Positions 31,329 to 44,486 of a DNA stretch of 64,000 nt are shown piece by piece; the stretch's first letter is position 1; each line of letters starts with the position of its first letter. The stretch covers positions 4,402,001-4,466,000 of the forward strand of contig NC_065574.1 in the NCBI RefSeq assembly GCF_937616625.2, read 5' to 3'. The notes below the pieces were generated by a model. It was not told the origin of the DNA. It saw only the letters and a list, made by a program, of their open reading frames with translations, and searched no databases. A program made the position numbers and the translations under genes. The DNA comes from Mercurialis annua (taxonomy: Eukaryota; Streptophyta; Magnoliopsida; Malpighiales; Euphorbiaceae).

Positions 31329-34300
31329 TGTCACGACCCGATTTTCGGCGTCGAGACCGGCGCTAGGAAATGGGAGTGGTTGCTCCGAAACCCGTAGCAA
31401 GCCTTAAAAATAAATTAAAAATCACTTAAAAAATTTCGCGGAATTCAAATCATTTTCGAACATTTTAAAATCGCAGTTAAAAACGTTCTTATAAAAATTA
31501 CCATTTAAACATGCACATAATTTTCTCTTTAATTATTGCATTTTAGTTTCAAAACCATTTCTCTATGGTTTATAATGCATCTCAATATGCATACCATCTT
31601 ACTATGGTAATTACTGCATTTCACTATGCATGCCATTTCTCTATGGACTTAACTGCATTTCATTATGCAGATGCGTTCATCGCATTTTATTCAAGTGCAG
31701 TCGCTCGGACTTTCGCACAGCATTCACATATTACATAATATTAGAGTTTGCGCGTTATAATAAAGTATAAAGCATAAATAAGTCCAACGACTACTAAGGT
31801 ATCATCATTCATTTATTCTAGCTACTGCAACTCTAAACACATAAAGAAAAGTCATTCTCACTTTATTCAAGTTAGGAATTTCCGGAACAAGAAATTGGAA
31901 ATCCACACCTCAAACTACTCGCCTGTAAAAATATTAAATTCAACGGGGTCAGTTATAAAAACTGAGTGAATGCGTACAACATGTACTAATAAATATTAAT
32001 ATGAAAGCAATGCATTCCAGATTACCGATTCATATGAAACCCTAAACCATGATTCATGTTCCTATATGCTTTCAAAACAGGAAACATAAATATTCCACTT
32101 TTTCCATTCCATTCGGGTTAACCTTTTATTTTCCCTTTGGCCGTATTTATTTTCTCTTTTTGTACTTTTAGCCAGTCAAATCCGATTACTCTTATTTTAC
32201 GTATTTGAAAGTCCCAGACTCTTCTTACAATACAACGGATTTCGGCAGTACATAAATACTGTCGCCAATTTTAATTTTTTAATAAAAGGTTCAACCTCTC
32301 AGATCTCGGCAGTTTCTCTACCTGCCTTTGGTCGTCTATATTCTGTTGCCTCTGAAGATCTGTTTCCATATGTCTAGGCCGTCGCCTGACTTCCAGACCG
32401 TCGTCCAGATTTCCACATACCATTTTTATGCAAACACATTCTAAATGCAATACCGGTGATCACACAGCACTATTGCCGCCTAATAGTAAGCATGTTTCAA
32501 TGAATCTAAATCGGTTTCAAAACTATGTATAATAGTTCATGCGATTTAAATTCAAAATAAAATAAAGCATTTGCAAATCATGTAAAGCAGTTCGCAATAT
32601 TTTTAATACTAATATTTAGCAGTATAAGTTGTAAACACACTCACAGTACTCGCTTATTCCAAATTTAAAAATATCACCCGTCGAATATCAAAATCTTCGC
32701 TCGCCGGTTTCCGCGACAAAACTCGCTGGATCTAATTTAGAGATTAAGCATTAATAAATGTAATAACTCTAAATTTTAGGATATACTCTAGACCGACTCA
32801 ACCATATAAACCACATAATCACAAACCAAATTTGATTCCGACTATCTATTTCCGCGTCATCGTATTTCTATACGATACACTCTATCCACATAGTTTATTT
32901 ATTTCAATAAATAAACATAGAATTATAACTCCATATAATTCTAACACATATTCAATTCACATAATTTTCTAAAAATACACTTTTAGAAAATATCAACAAA
33001 TATACCACAATTCAAAAATAACCAAAAATATTTTTCCGTAAAATATTTTTGACCCGGGGCTCGGCCCCCCTTATTTTCAACCAAAATCATTTTGGCACTA
33101 ACTGCTGCTGACTGAGCCAACATGCTCTATCCCCTCTGCTCACATTTCGGTTATCATATTCCGGTGGTTTTGGCCGGAAAACTCAAAAACGCTAAAAACG
33201 CTTAAAAATTCATTTTAAGCCATTTTTACACCGAAATTCACCAAATTCAGTTTCAAATACATTTTTAATTTTCATCTTGTAAAAACAGCAGCCCATAATT
33301 TTTAAAATAATATTTTCCATTATTTTAATAAATAAAATCGAAATAACAATTAATAATCAAAACTGATTATTAATCCGTCAAAACACTTCACAAAAATCAT
33401 TTAAACTCCACAAATAATTATCAAACATATTTCATAATTTTTTCATAAATAATTTCTGCCCAGAAATTAAAAATGACATAAATACCCTTTTTAAACAATT
33501 TTAACCGAATAGAGTTATTAAAAATCAAAACCGATTAACAACCCATTAAAAATTCACCATTAAACATTTATTCACCATCAACCCAACATCTAACTCAAAC
33601 ATAAATAAAATTATTTCCAGAAATTAAAAATCAATTGATTTACCCTTTTTAAGCGATTTTTAAGCTTTAAAAACATTAAAAATCAAAACTCAACTAATTA
33701 AATTAACACCCGAATTAATTAACATTTTTAATTCACAAAAATCAAACTTTAAAGCATATATAAATCTAATCATATAGATCAGCCCAGAAAATTAAAGTAA
33801 ATAATTTAATCTCACGGAAAAATTATTTTTAAACCGAAACCCATTAAACTAGTAATTAAAACCAACTAATTATCCATCAAACATCACATTTAAACCATAC
33901 TAAGCATGTTTCTAAGATTCATCAATATCAGAAAATAAAAAAGAAGATTTGAGCTTGAAATTATACCTCAAACGAACATGCAAATATATATAAACGATCT
34001 ACGCAATATTCCTGACAATTTTTATTAAGAAAATTTTGAGAGAAAATCAAAGAATAAAGTTTGGTGTTTTGATCTATGGTGTATTCGGCACCCACATAAA
34101 ATGAAGAAGACAATAGAATTGCTTGGGCATCAAGCTTATCTAGGGAAATATCTAGATATTAATTTAGCTATTTCAATTATATACAAGTTTATGGCATTCT
34201 TGTGAATAATCCGAACTTTAGGGGCAAAATAATTTAACTTTCTCAAATATTCAAAAATATTAAAACATTATATATGGGCTGGATTAAAATACTTTTGGGC

Positions 34301-34530
34301 CTTTAAAAATATTTAAAATAATTATTTTGACGGTTTTTAGTGAAAAGTCGCAAAATTCACTTTTAACACGTAAAATTGCCAAAAATCATATTTAAGGCAA
34401 AACACATACCAAATCACATTTTCACACTTATAAATTCATGAGATGAATTTATTCACTATTTTCGAGGTCCTAATCAATTAAAATTGGACACACACGAAAA
34501 TAAACACTAATAATTTTACGGGGTATTACA
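31329..34530 (+). mobile_element. Solo LTR (3.2 kb) with 5-bp TSD
   Basis: Starts TGTCACGACCCGATTTTCGG and ends CGGGGTATTACA, the TG...CA ends of a plant LTR family. Exact 5-bp target duplications ATGAC flank it (31324-31328 and 34531-34535). There are no internal gag/pol domains and no second LTR, so it is a solo LTR or a non-autonomous LTR-only element. It shares the start, the GACCGGCG-TAGG phrase, AAACCCGTAGC and CAACGGGGTCAG with the element at 37247, so the two are related. Confidence 0.8.
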
Positions 34531-34535
34531 ATGAC

Positions 34536-35279
34536 TATGAAAAAAAAGGTCTAGACATATGTTTTTTGACATGCAATTTATTGAGTATTTCTTAACGTAC
34601 TACTTTTCTTTTGTTATATTGGTTGTTTGTGACTTTTTACTTTATGTATTTCTATCGGATCAAAGGTTTTGAGATGAACCTTATTTACGGTTTCATGTTT
34701 GAACATCGGATTTCATTTTAGATCAGTGGGAATTTTCCTGATCTTTTCTAATTGGGATCGAAAATGTGAGCTACCAAGTGCTTTAGCAATGACTTTCTAT
34801 GATTTGTTTAATAATAAAACGCGTACAATTTTGTTTGTATTTACAAATTATATAGGGGTATGTTAAATAAATTCATAAACTATATATATTTTCTCAATTT
34901 AATCACGAGCTTTAAAACGTCTCAATTGTATGCATGAATTTTTATTTTTTTCTCACTTTAACGCATATAATGACGTGACACTCATTCATTGAAGTAATTT
35001 TGTTGAGCTGGACATCATTTTTGACAGCCACGTCATCATGTTATGACTCTGTGTATCGAATTGTGAAAAAAAAAATCATGCATACAATTGAAACGTTTTA
35101 AAATTTGTGATTAAATTTAAAAAATATGAATCGAATTGTTTTATAATTTTTTTTTTATCAACAATGATATCATTTCATTGATTAAGAAATAAGTATACAT
35201 GAATTATTCCATTACAAGCATAAACCTAATTTTCTAATACTTTTATATATTTTAAACAATATGTAGACAAGAAATTCAA
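34536..35279. other. Spacer before the Copia relic
   Basis: AT-rich, with no gene recognised. The flanks of the Copia relic begin near 35240. Confidence 0.35.
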
Positions 35280-35705
35280 GAAGAAAATTAAAATTTTCCA
35301 TTCAGATAAAGGTGGAGAATTTATCAATTCAAAATTATCCTCTCACTTTCTCTCCACAAACGTCATTCATCAGGTATCTTGTCGGTATGCTTCTGAAGAA
35401 ACATGTATGGTTGAAAGAAGACATAGAATTATTCAAGAGCTTGGTATGAGTATGTTATTCTTTGTGGTGCGCCTTTATTTCTATGGATAGAAGCCTTCAA
35501 TGCTGTTGTCTATCTTATGAATCGTCTACCTACATTTGCTCTTAATTTCGACACACCGTACTTTAAATTGCATGATACTCAACCCGTTTACTCTTCTCTT
35601 CGTGTGTTTGGCATCAAATGATTTCTTTATGCTTGAGACACACGACGTAATAAGTTTGATCGTTCTTGTGTTTTATAGGATATATTGATAGACATAAATG
35701 ATATA

Positions 35706-35978
35706 CTCCCTCCGTCCCAATAGAGTTGTCCACTTTAAGAATTTTTTTTGTCCCAAAACTCTTGTCCACTTTCAAAAAGTAACTAACTTTACACTTAATT
35801 TTCCTACATTACCCCTATTTAAAGTCCACTAATAAAAATAAATTGCAAGTGGATCCTACATTAAATAGGGGTATGACAAGAAAAGTAAGAAAAATTTTAC
35901 AAAAACTATAAACAATGATTGCATTTCTTAAACTATGTGATGAAGGTAAAGTGGACAACTCTATTGAGACGGAGGGAG
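35706..35978. mobile_element. Stowaway-type (Tc1/mariner) MITE
   Basis: The 273-bp element begins CTCCCTCCGTCCCAATAGAG and ends with the inverse, CTATTGAGACGGAGGGAG. A TA target dinucleotide lies on each side (35704-35705 and 35979-35980). CTCCCTCCGT termini are the known Stowaway signature. Confidence 0.92.
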
Positions 35979-37246
35979 TAAATGTTTTCATACTCAAAGA
36001 AAAAAAAAATTTAGGCATGTTGTCTTTGATGAACTATGCTTCCCCTATAAAATTGTTCATACTTCTTCTGTGTCATCTACTGTACCATATGTTATAAGTA
36101 TTTTTGATTCATGGTTAGCACATATTGATTTTTCTCCTCATACATGTTCAGATTTGGAAATGTCTTCTCCACCATGCCAAAGAACATTACCAATAATAAC
36201 AGTTCACTCTACTCCTTCTTTGCCAACAAAATCTTTGATGCCTTCCTTTGAAGTTTCTTCCTTACAAATACAAGATGCCATGCTACTAAACAAAGCAGCC
36301 ATTTTCTCTACTTCCGATTTGATCTTTATATCACTAGCTGAAACAAACCTTGAGCCTTCACCAAACTTGCAAACTTTAAAAAATGAACCTGCTCACTCAT
36401 TTGCATAACCAGATCAGCCTTCGAAAGCGCCACTCTCATGGGCTATGGTAACTCGTTCAAAAATTAGAATTGGTAAACCAAATCCTAAATATATCTTATC
36501 GAGTATTACATCATTTGATATTCCTCGTGAACCACGTAATATCTGATCAGCATTAGCTCATCTTGGTTGAAAGGCAGCAATGAATGAAGAGCTTGTTTCT
36601 CTACATCATAATCACACATGGAAACTTGTTCCTCGTATTTCTGACATGTATATTATTGGCTCTAAATGGGTTTTCAAATCTAAACCTACGCCTGACGGAA
36701 AGCTCGAGTAGTGGCTAAAGGATATCATCAAATTGATGAAGTTGACTATACCGAAACTTTTTCTCCAGTCATAAAACCTGGAACCATTCGAATGTCATCA
36801 CTTTGGCTCTTTTTCAGCGTTGGCCAATTCGCCAACTTGATGTTAAAAATGCTTTTTTGCATGGATATATTTCAGAACATATACATATGGAACAACCACA
36901 AGGTATGGTAGATTCTCAATATCCAGACCATGCGTGCAAGCTACAACGAGCCCTTTATGATTTTAAACCACGTTCTTAATAAGATTGTTTTAGTTTCTTT
37001 CTTGCTTAATTATGGTTTTTGTAGTTTGGTTGATCCGTCATTATTTGTTTTTCATTTAAATCATGGATCATTAATATTACTTTTATATATCGATGATATA
37101 CTTCTTACAGGTTCCACATTAACACTTGTTGCACCATTTGTTCAACTATTAAACAAAGACTTTTCAATGAAAGACTTAAAATCCATTCGTCATTCCCTTA
37201 GCATCAAAGTTCTAAAAACTAATGATGGTCTTCTTATGTCTCAGTC

Positions 37247-38087
37247 TGTCACGACCCATTTTCATGAATCGCGACCGGCGTTAGGGTATGGGTATGGTTG
37301 TACCAAAACCCGTAGCTAGCCTTGCGGATAACCAATTTATAACATTTAAAATAATGTACCTGCATAAAACCACATGCTCGGGGGCAACCGAGACTTCAGC
37401 CTAATCTAGCAGTACATAAAACAATATATATATTTAAAGTACGCTTATCTCAGAATAATCTCCAACAGTATGGCAATATAATATAAATACCATAAACATT
37501 GTAATCATGCCAAAAGCGATAAAGTAATAGTTGGACCAATCCAACAAACAATAGTCAAAACTATAAACGTAAGACTAAGACAAGAATAATATGAAACTAC
37601 TACTGCGGTCTAAGAGTTTAAAATAGTTCGACTCTTTTATTCTGAAAATAAAATAAAAACCTCCGGGAATGAAGAAATGGAGATCGACCAAACGCTCAAA
37701 TCATAAACCTGGAAAATTTGGGAAAACAACGGGGTCAGATTTACTGAGTAGAGTTTATATAACCATTTACATTTATTAAGTTAAAAACCTTTAAAACGTT
37801 TAATAAAACATTTTCATTATGGATTATCAATGAAACCCTAAACCACAATTCTAAATCCATTGTCGTGTCGGTGAGACGTATCTCAATAACCGATCCCCGA
37901 CTATCACTTAATAAATAGTGAGCCCAGGAGACGTATCTTCCACCGGTGCCCTCACTAAGGTGAGACGTATCTCAAACCTACCTCAATACCATAATCATTA
38001 TCGGTGCGCACGCAGTCCCGATGATGCCCATCGAGTAGCACGTTCCAAATCAAATCCACAATGCCGAAAACAGTTCGAAAGTTGTTT

Positions 38088-38156
<69 letters not shown>

Positions 38157-40202
38157 AAATATAATAGTTGCTTAATAAAGAGGTAAATAGAGATATAAAC
38201 TCACTGCATGCTATTCCACGTGAAACCGACAAGCACCTAACTCTGATTCGCCTCTGAAGTACGAACAGTCGACGGGTCTAAAAATAATAAAATCATAATT
38301 AAAAACAGACCCTAACTCTAAAGAGTACTAGACACCACATAGGACTAGCACAACAATACAAAGTCACATTTAATAATATATTAAATGCATTCTAAAAAAT
38401 AACTCAAATTATAGAATACAAATCATATAAATATTTTTAGGATGATTCGTAAAATAATTTAAATAAATCCAAGTTAAAATCAATATCAGTGAGTCAGCCG
38501 AGTTATTAAAAACTATCAAGCTTCTTCCCACTTGCTGGGCGACCAAAGTCTAATCCGGTCCAAAAGTTTATTAAATTTATAAACCCGAGTTTATAAATTA
38601 AAATACTTGATAAACTAATTATCCTATTTTTAAAATAGAATTCAATAACTTCAAATCCAAGTAACCCAAGTTACAACTAAAACTTAACCATTTTAAGTTT
38701 ATAAAAGTTTAGGGGCTAAATTGTACTTTAGCCAATTTGATTTTCGAAATCAAATTTAATTACTCGTTTTCAATATACTAAATTATAAATCAAACAAAAG
38801 TCCAAAAGTTATCTTATTGATAAAAACTTAACTTAAATAGGTCTTTTTGAAAGTTTAGGGGTTAAATCGTAAATTAGCCAAATTGGCATATTATTCAAAA
38901 TGTAATATAATTATCCGAGTAATTATAACTTAAATTGTAAAATACTTATCGATTACATTTTACTAGTTCATAAATCCATTCCTAATTTAAAAGTTTAAAT
39001 ATAAAACAATAATAATAGATAACACAACTTGAGGGATTCAAAAGATTCAAGGTAAAACACTTAGTGACCATATTGGCCATTTGACCATCTTCCTCATTAT
39101 ATTGAACCATTACCCGCCAACCACACCATTTGAATGAACCAAATTTTTTTTACAAACAGTGGTCTTATAAACAATCACATTTAGACATTAGATAATGCAA
39201 ACTTCAAATCTTAGAACCTAATTAGCAAAAACAAACTCCAACAAGCATTCAAGACATGAATAACCATGACACCATGGTCACAGTGCCAAGAAGAACGACG
39301 AAAGATGAAGAATGAATGGAGTTCAATCTCGGACATATCGATTCAGTTTATGATCAGAACGTAACTAAGACATTTAACAATAATCAAATAACAACGGCGT
39401 TGAAAACAAAAGGGACGGCAGTAAACTAAAACATGAACACGGTGAAATCGTAACGGCGACAAACGGAGGAAACTTAACGTACCGTTATTGATTTCAAGAC
39501 GTGAGATTCGAAGAGATCGTTGAGTCGATGCGAACCGTCAAAGAACAATTGAATTAAAGCCTAATAATGAGATACAAAATCAAGAACTGTATTTGACGAT
39601 AATGAAACGAAGAACAAGCTAAACGTGAACTTACCAAAACTTGGAATGGAGGAATGATGAAGATGAAGATAGGTGAAGTTCAGATTTGATGATGAGGAAT
39701 GGCGGCTACTGTTGTTTAGTAGAGAATGAGATTTAGGTTTTTGGGATGAAGAAACGTGAACAAACACGTAAAAATAAGGGGGAAGGGCTGAGTTCAACTT
39801 GTAAGCATATAAGGGAAATATAAGTTTCATATCACTGCTGCAATTATCTCATTAAAAAGGATTGCATGGGCCTTAATATTGCATGGAATTCAAGGACATT
39901 GAATGGCCCAACATACATTCACGTGGGAATTAAATGGAAGGAGAACATGCATAGGCTTTAATATTGCATGGCATTCAAGATTTATATTTCATAAAAATTA
40001 GTTTCCTTTTTTCCTTTTTTTTTCCTTTTTCTTTTAAAATCTATTAATTCCCACTAAACACGAATCAAATCACGATTCAATCAACGAGCGACTAAAATTA
40101 AATTAAATAAAAATGTATAATAATAATAAATTATTTAAAACTTGATGGAAAGCAAGAATTTATAATTAAAGTTAAAAAAAATTAAAAATATGGGATATTA
40201 CA
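37247..40202 (+). mobile_element. Solo LTR (2.96 kb) with 5-bp TSD inside Copia
   Basis: Starts TGTCACGACCCATTTTCATG and ends GGGATATTACA, with exact CAGTC duplications at 37242-37246 and 40203-40207. The host Copia frame reads LLMSQS up to the insertion and resumes with SYYGLTILEQY after it. It contains three GAGACGTATCT phrases near 37870-37980 and a long (TA)n. It belongs to a family related to the solo LTR at 31329. Confidence 0.85.
38096..38154. repeat. (TA)n microsatellite
   Basis: An uninterrupted TA run of about 58 bp inside the second solo LTR. Confidence 0.95.
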
Positions 40203-40583
40203 CAGTCTTATTATGGTCTTACCATACTTGAGCAATATGTTATGGTATATTGTAAGCCCATTCGTACTCTACTTGACATCAAGGCCAAGAAACAACACAC
40301 CATCTCTTGCTCAAGTACCGAAGCTGAGTATCGAGCCATGGCCAACACTACAGCGGAGCTTACTTGGCTCACCTATACATTCTCAAAAATTTGTGCATTC
40401 CTTTGTCATCTCCTTCGATAATTTACTATGACAATCTGAGTGCACTACATTTGACAATTAATCTCGTACGTCATGCTCGAAGTAAACACATCGAATTAGA
40501 TTATGTGTGTGATTGCGTTACTCTTGGACTGCTTGTTACTCGACACTTGGAGATCATCAAGTGGTATTGCCTAAAGCTGCCAC

Positions 40584-41509
40584 CAGTGGCGGAACTACAG
40601 CTAGGCTGGGGTAGGCTCTAGCCAGGGCTGAAAATATTATATATGTTAACTACTATTGAGATATGACCAAAATATTATTTGTCTCAGCGGTTATATTACT
40701 TGTAGCCTTTTAGACTTTGCAATCGGGTGAGGGTTAGTAGTCTCCTATAATACCAACCATTTGTTTTTCTTTTTACCTCAATAAAAGTTAATAATAATTA
40801 TAATACCAACCATTTAGTCTCAACGGTTATATCACTTGTTGCCTTTATATTAATCATTTTTCTCTCTTTTTTTATAAAAGTTAAAACTAATACTAGATTT
40901 TTATGTTAATATAAAAGAAAATTAAATATTAATTTATTTTTTTATTTTTTTCAATTGAATTAAGTTAAAATATTACTTTACAATTATAAAAAAATCAACC
41001 GAAATTTATTTCACGGCCCTAATTTTGAATTGAAAAAATACACAACTTATTAATTTTGATTCAGTTTATATCCTAATCTTACATCAATTTCGATGTTCTT
41101 AAAGGTTAAAATGTAAAATGATTAAAATTTGAATAAATATAGATGTTCAAATTCAAAACTAAAAATTTAGATTATTTTGCAGTTATAAAAAAAATCAACC
41201 GAAATTTAGTTTATAGTTCTAATTTTAAATTGAAAATACGCAATTTATTAATTTTGGTTCATTTTATACCCTAACCTGACATAAATTTGATGTATTTTAT
41301 GGTTAAAATTATCAAAATTTGAATAAAAATAGATGTTTTAATCCAAAACTGGAAATTTAGACTTTTTTAATTTTCTCTTTTGAGTCGGAATGGTGAAACG
41401 GATTTTTATTAAAATATATTTCATTATAAGCTTTATAGCTATCTCAAATATATTTTTTATTCATATATTATTAAGCCCGGGCTGGAGAAAATTTCTAGTT
41501 CCGCCACTG
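40584..41509. mobile_element. Non-autonomous hAT element, exact 8-bp TSD
   Basis: The termini CAGTGGCGGAACTA and TAGTTCCGCCACTG are exact inverted repeats of 13-14 bp. Exact 8-bp duplications GCTGCCAC flank them (40576-40583 and 41510-41517). The 926-bp interior has two diverged internal repeats (near 40930-41080 and 41150-41300, sharing AAAAATCAACCGAAATTTA) and no transposase. Confidence 0.9.
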
Positions 41510-41560
41510 GCTGCCACTGTATATTTTCGGACCAAACTTAGCCTTCATCCTTGACATAGT

Positions 41561-41841
41561 TTGCAGGGGGATATTCGCACACAACATCCTTGCAACACTG
41601 ATATTTATTGTTCGAGTCAAATGAGTGATAAGGATGATAAAAAAAATTAAGAAAAGATAAGGATGAATGCTCTAACAATAACATCCAAATTAGTGGAGTG
41701 TTGTTGGAGGATAGGACAGATTTAAGAGAAACAAATTCAAACAAATATGGTAACTTAAAAGATGAGGGAAGATATTTGAAGATATAGTTTGTTATACGTA
41801 TTAATCTTTTATTTAAAGTGTATTTCTTTTGCTGTATGTAA
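41561..41841. other. Probable 3' LTR remnant of the Copia relic
   Basis: Follows the end of the Copia coding relic and a GCAGGGGG purine tract (about 41564). TGTTGGAGGATAGGACAG near 41699 could be an LTR start. The matching 5' LTR was not found. Confidence 0.35.
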
Positions 41842-42477
41842 GATCATCCACAATACAATGCTAAATTAACATGCTAATACTATAATTTAGCACTAAGTCA
41901 TTAAATTCAATTCCAATGTAATGTTATACTCTATGCTAAATTTAGCATATGCTATATCACATGTTAAATTTAGCATGAATTATAGCATATGCTAAATTTC
42001 AACTGACTAATCATAATTCATTTTCACTTATGATTTTATTATTACTTTCTTTTCATTATTTATTGATTTTCTTTTTATTTTCAATTTTATGTTTTTTTAC
42101 GATCTCAATTGATTAAACTTTTAATTATAGGACACACGCCCGCATATTATGATATTTTATAAAAAAAAATTATATAATTCATCAATTCACTTAATAATTC
42201 TATTTAAAAGATCTCATTATTTTATCAAATAGAAAATAAAACTATTATTCCATATTACTGAGCCGAAGGATAACACTTTCGTACATGATCAGAGTATATT
42301 TTAAAAAAATTATAAAACATATGATTATTTTTTTATATAACATAATAAAAAAAATTAATAAATAATTATCATAATTTGCAATTATAACACTTTCTTTTAA
42401 CATTTTGCATTGAAGATGAATTTAAAAAGTTATGCTAAATTTAACATAAAAAAATGGGCGCTGCATTGTGGATGCTC
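41842..42477. mobile_element. Tourist-type (PIF/Harbinger) MITE
   Basis: The termini GATCATCCACAATACAATGC and (inverted) GAGCATCCACAATGCAGCG match the GAGCATCCACAATG signature of Tourist-like MITEs. Both sides have the 3-bp target TAA (41839-41841 and 42478-42480). The 636-bp interior repeats the GCTAAATTTAGCAT palindrome several times. Confidence 0.85.
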
Positions 42478-42726
42478 TAATGTGATGTAACCATCACAAT
42501 TCTATTATCAATTAATACAACCATGCATTTATATTCTCATTTTCTACTAAGTCATTAATCATTAGTAGAAAAAAAGTAGAAGACAAATTTTATTACCAAA
42601 TGTGATCATGAATGATATACTAAATACAAAAACAATCTAACAAGAATAGTTGGGATTTTAAAATTAATTCCGCTATGATATCCTAATTAATAATTAATCA
42701 ACAGTGGTGCAATGTAACTCTCAAAA

Positions 42727-44291
42727 TTATAACTTAAGCTCGAGTTGCTTTGACGATTGATGTTCTAAGTCGTTAAACATATCACTTCGTTGTTCGGATC
42801 CTGGACGAGAAGATGCCGATGAGTGATTTATTTGATACGGCGCGTTTGATGCCACTCTTTCTTTTCTCTTCTCTAAAAACCGATGTAATGATGCTCTTCT
42901 AGCAATTGGCAAATCTGATTAACCAACCAAATCAAAAATTTGTTAAAATTTACGAATTTAAATTAAAAAATTATAATCAAGATTAAATACGTTTTTAGAA
43001 CTGTAAAATCTCGAATTTAATGTACCTGGTCCATAAACTTGAGGGCGTAATTGAAATTCTTCTCGAACTTTACTTGAAGAAGAAGGAAGGGCTGAATTGT
43101 TAGATTTGCAGGCTAAAGAAATGATCTCATTAGCTTTTTCAGCAGTCAAATCATCAAATGTTATAACTTGTCCTCTGTAAAATATGGTCAATTGAGCAGT
43201 TCCAGGATTATCTGCTTTTGAAGATTTTCTGGTAATCACAAATAAAAAGAATGTCAAGAATCAATGTTAATTATCATCATTTTCTAATCTTTAACTTAAT
43301 TTTCTCTTTAAAAACTAAAAAAAAAACTTAATTTTCTCTTAATATACCATTTTCTAGAATCTAATTAAATTCAATTGAGATTCTATAAATTTTCGTCTTT
43401 TATTTCAATCTAATACCAAAATATAATTCATAGTAAAATTATATCAGACAATTAATTTATATTTTAAGATAAAATATTTCAATTTTTTCATATTGAATCG
43501 AAAAATAATGAAATACCATCGTTTGGAATAGAAATAAATATTCTGGTATCTCTTTTGATAAGAATTGGAGTTTTAATACCAAGTTAAAATAAAAGACAAA
43601 AGTTTAGTATCATTTAGACTTTTAATCTAATTTTGTTCATACTCATCATAACACATGTTACACAAGGCCCCAATTTAATTCAACATGCCAAGGGTGATTA
43701 TGTAATTTTATCAAAGAAACAACTCTATTTTAACAGATAAGTAATTCTAGAAAATTTATGTACATGTAAATTAAGATCATAATTACTCACCTAAAATTAC
43801 CGACAAATTGTGGTAAAAATTCCATGGATTTCATATTTTCCGATAGCACAGAATTGTGCCCTGATGCACTTTCAGCTTTATTTGTCATGCTTGACAGTAA
43901 ATTTAATGTTTTTACAGGTGTTCTTGATGCTTCAGAATCTGAAATTTTCCCAAAAAAAAAAGGATTATTATATAAGCAATCTTTTCTAGAACATAAAACT
44001 CAAATTTAATTATATTAAATATTTGCAGTATTTGGTTCAAATACCTGAACATTGATTAAACATTTTCTTTTTCATGATCAACAAACTCAAATATTTAAAG
44101 AAAAATTTAAAAAAAAATTGCATGAGATATATATGTATACCTTTATTAGCTTCAAGATTTGAAGATATTCCATGAGTTATAATATTTCCCAAGCTGCCAT
44201 TTTCTTTCAAATACTGGCTCAAAAGATTACAAGTTTGAGCAAAATTTGATTTCTCTGATGATTTACCAGATCTCTGGATCATATGTGCCAT
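42727..44291 (-). CDS. JAZ: JAZ/TIFY jasmonate-signalling repressor
   Basis: Four exons on the minus strand: 44141-44291, 43791-43938, 43026-43228 and 42727-42914 (690 nt, 229 aa). JAZ proteins hold MYC transcription factors silent until JA-Ile drives COI1-dependent degradation. Motifs in order: an N-terminal [20 protein letters not shown] block; [12 protein letters not shown]; the TIFY/ZIM domain ([21 protein letters not shown]) for dimerisation and NINJA binding; and the Jas motif [19 protein letters not shown] through APYQ, which carries the LPIARR degron start. The C-terminus is SSKQLELKL, an LxLxL EAR motif that can bind TOPLESS directly. The whole Jas motif lies in the last exon, so no Jas intron splits it. 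The LELKL end resembles Arabidopsis JAZ5/JAZ6, which also fits the gene neighbourhood. It is intact in all respects. Confidence 0.93.
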
Positions 44292-44478
44292 TTTTTTCTT
44301 TGAATAATACTAATCTTCAAAACTCTTGTATTTCTTCACAAATTGTTGAATCTTTGCTGAATTTAACGTTTCTTGAGAATGAATTAATGAACTCGTTTTC
44401 TTGAACTTTCTCGGAAAATAAATGAAGAAAGAAAATGCATAGAAAGTGGTGGGTGTTTTGTATTAGGACAGCAAGAAT

Positions 44479-44486
44479 ATATATAT
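44479..44486 (-). promoter_or_regulatory. TATA box candidate for JAZ
   Basis: TATATATA on the minus strand about 190 bp upstream of the JAZ ATG. Position and composition fit, but the region is AT-rich. Confidence 0.45.

Larger units (their letters stand above)
35280..41560 (+). mobile_element. Degenerate Ty1/Copia pol, interrupted by three elements
   Basis: Pol domains in order, with stops and frameshifts. The integrase core reads IKIFHSDKGGEFINSKLSSH and then MVERRHRIIQELG (35280-35700). RT has AKGYHQIDEVDYTETFSPVI at about 36712 and LLYIDDILLTGS at about 37080. RNase H has SSTEAEYRAMANTTAELTW near 40310, then ARSKHIELD. The 3' tail continues to about 41560. It is cut by a Stowaway-type MITE (35706-35978), a solo LTR (37247-40202) and a hAT element (40584-41509). 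Removing each at its TSD makes the Copia sequence continuous, which gives the order of events: Copia first, the others later. No protein can be made. Confidence 0.85.

Noticed and set aside
36070..37319. Plus-strand frames of 60-130 codons as independent genes
   Set aside because: They are pieces of the Copia pol relic, recognisable by RT motifs, and are interrupted by stops and insertions.
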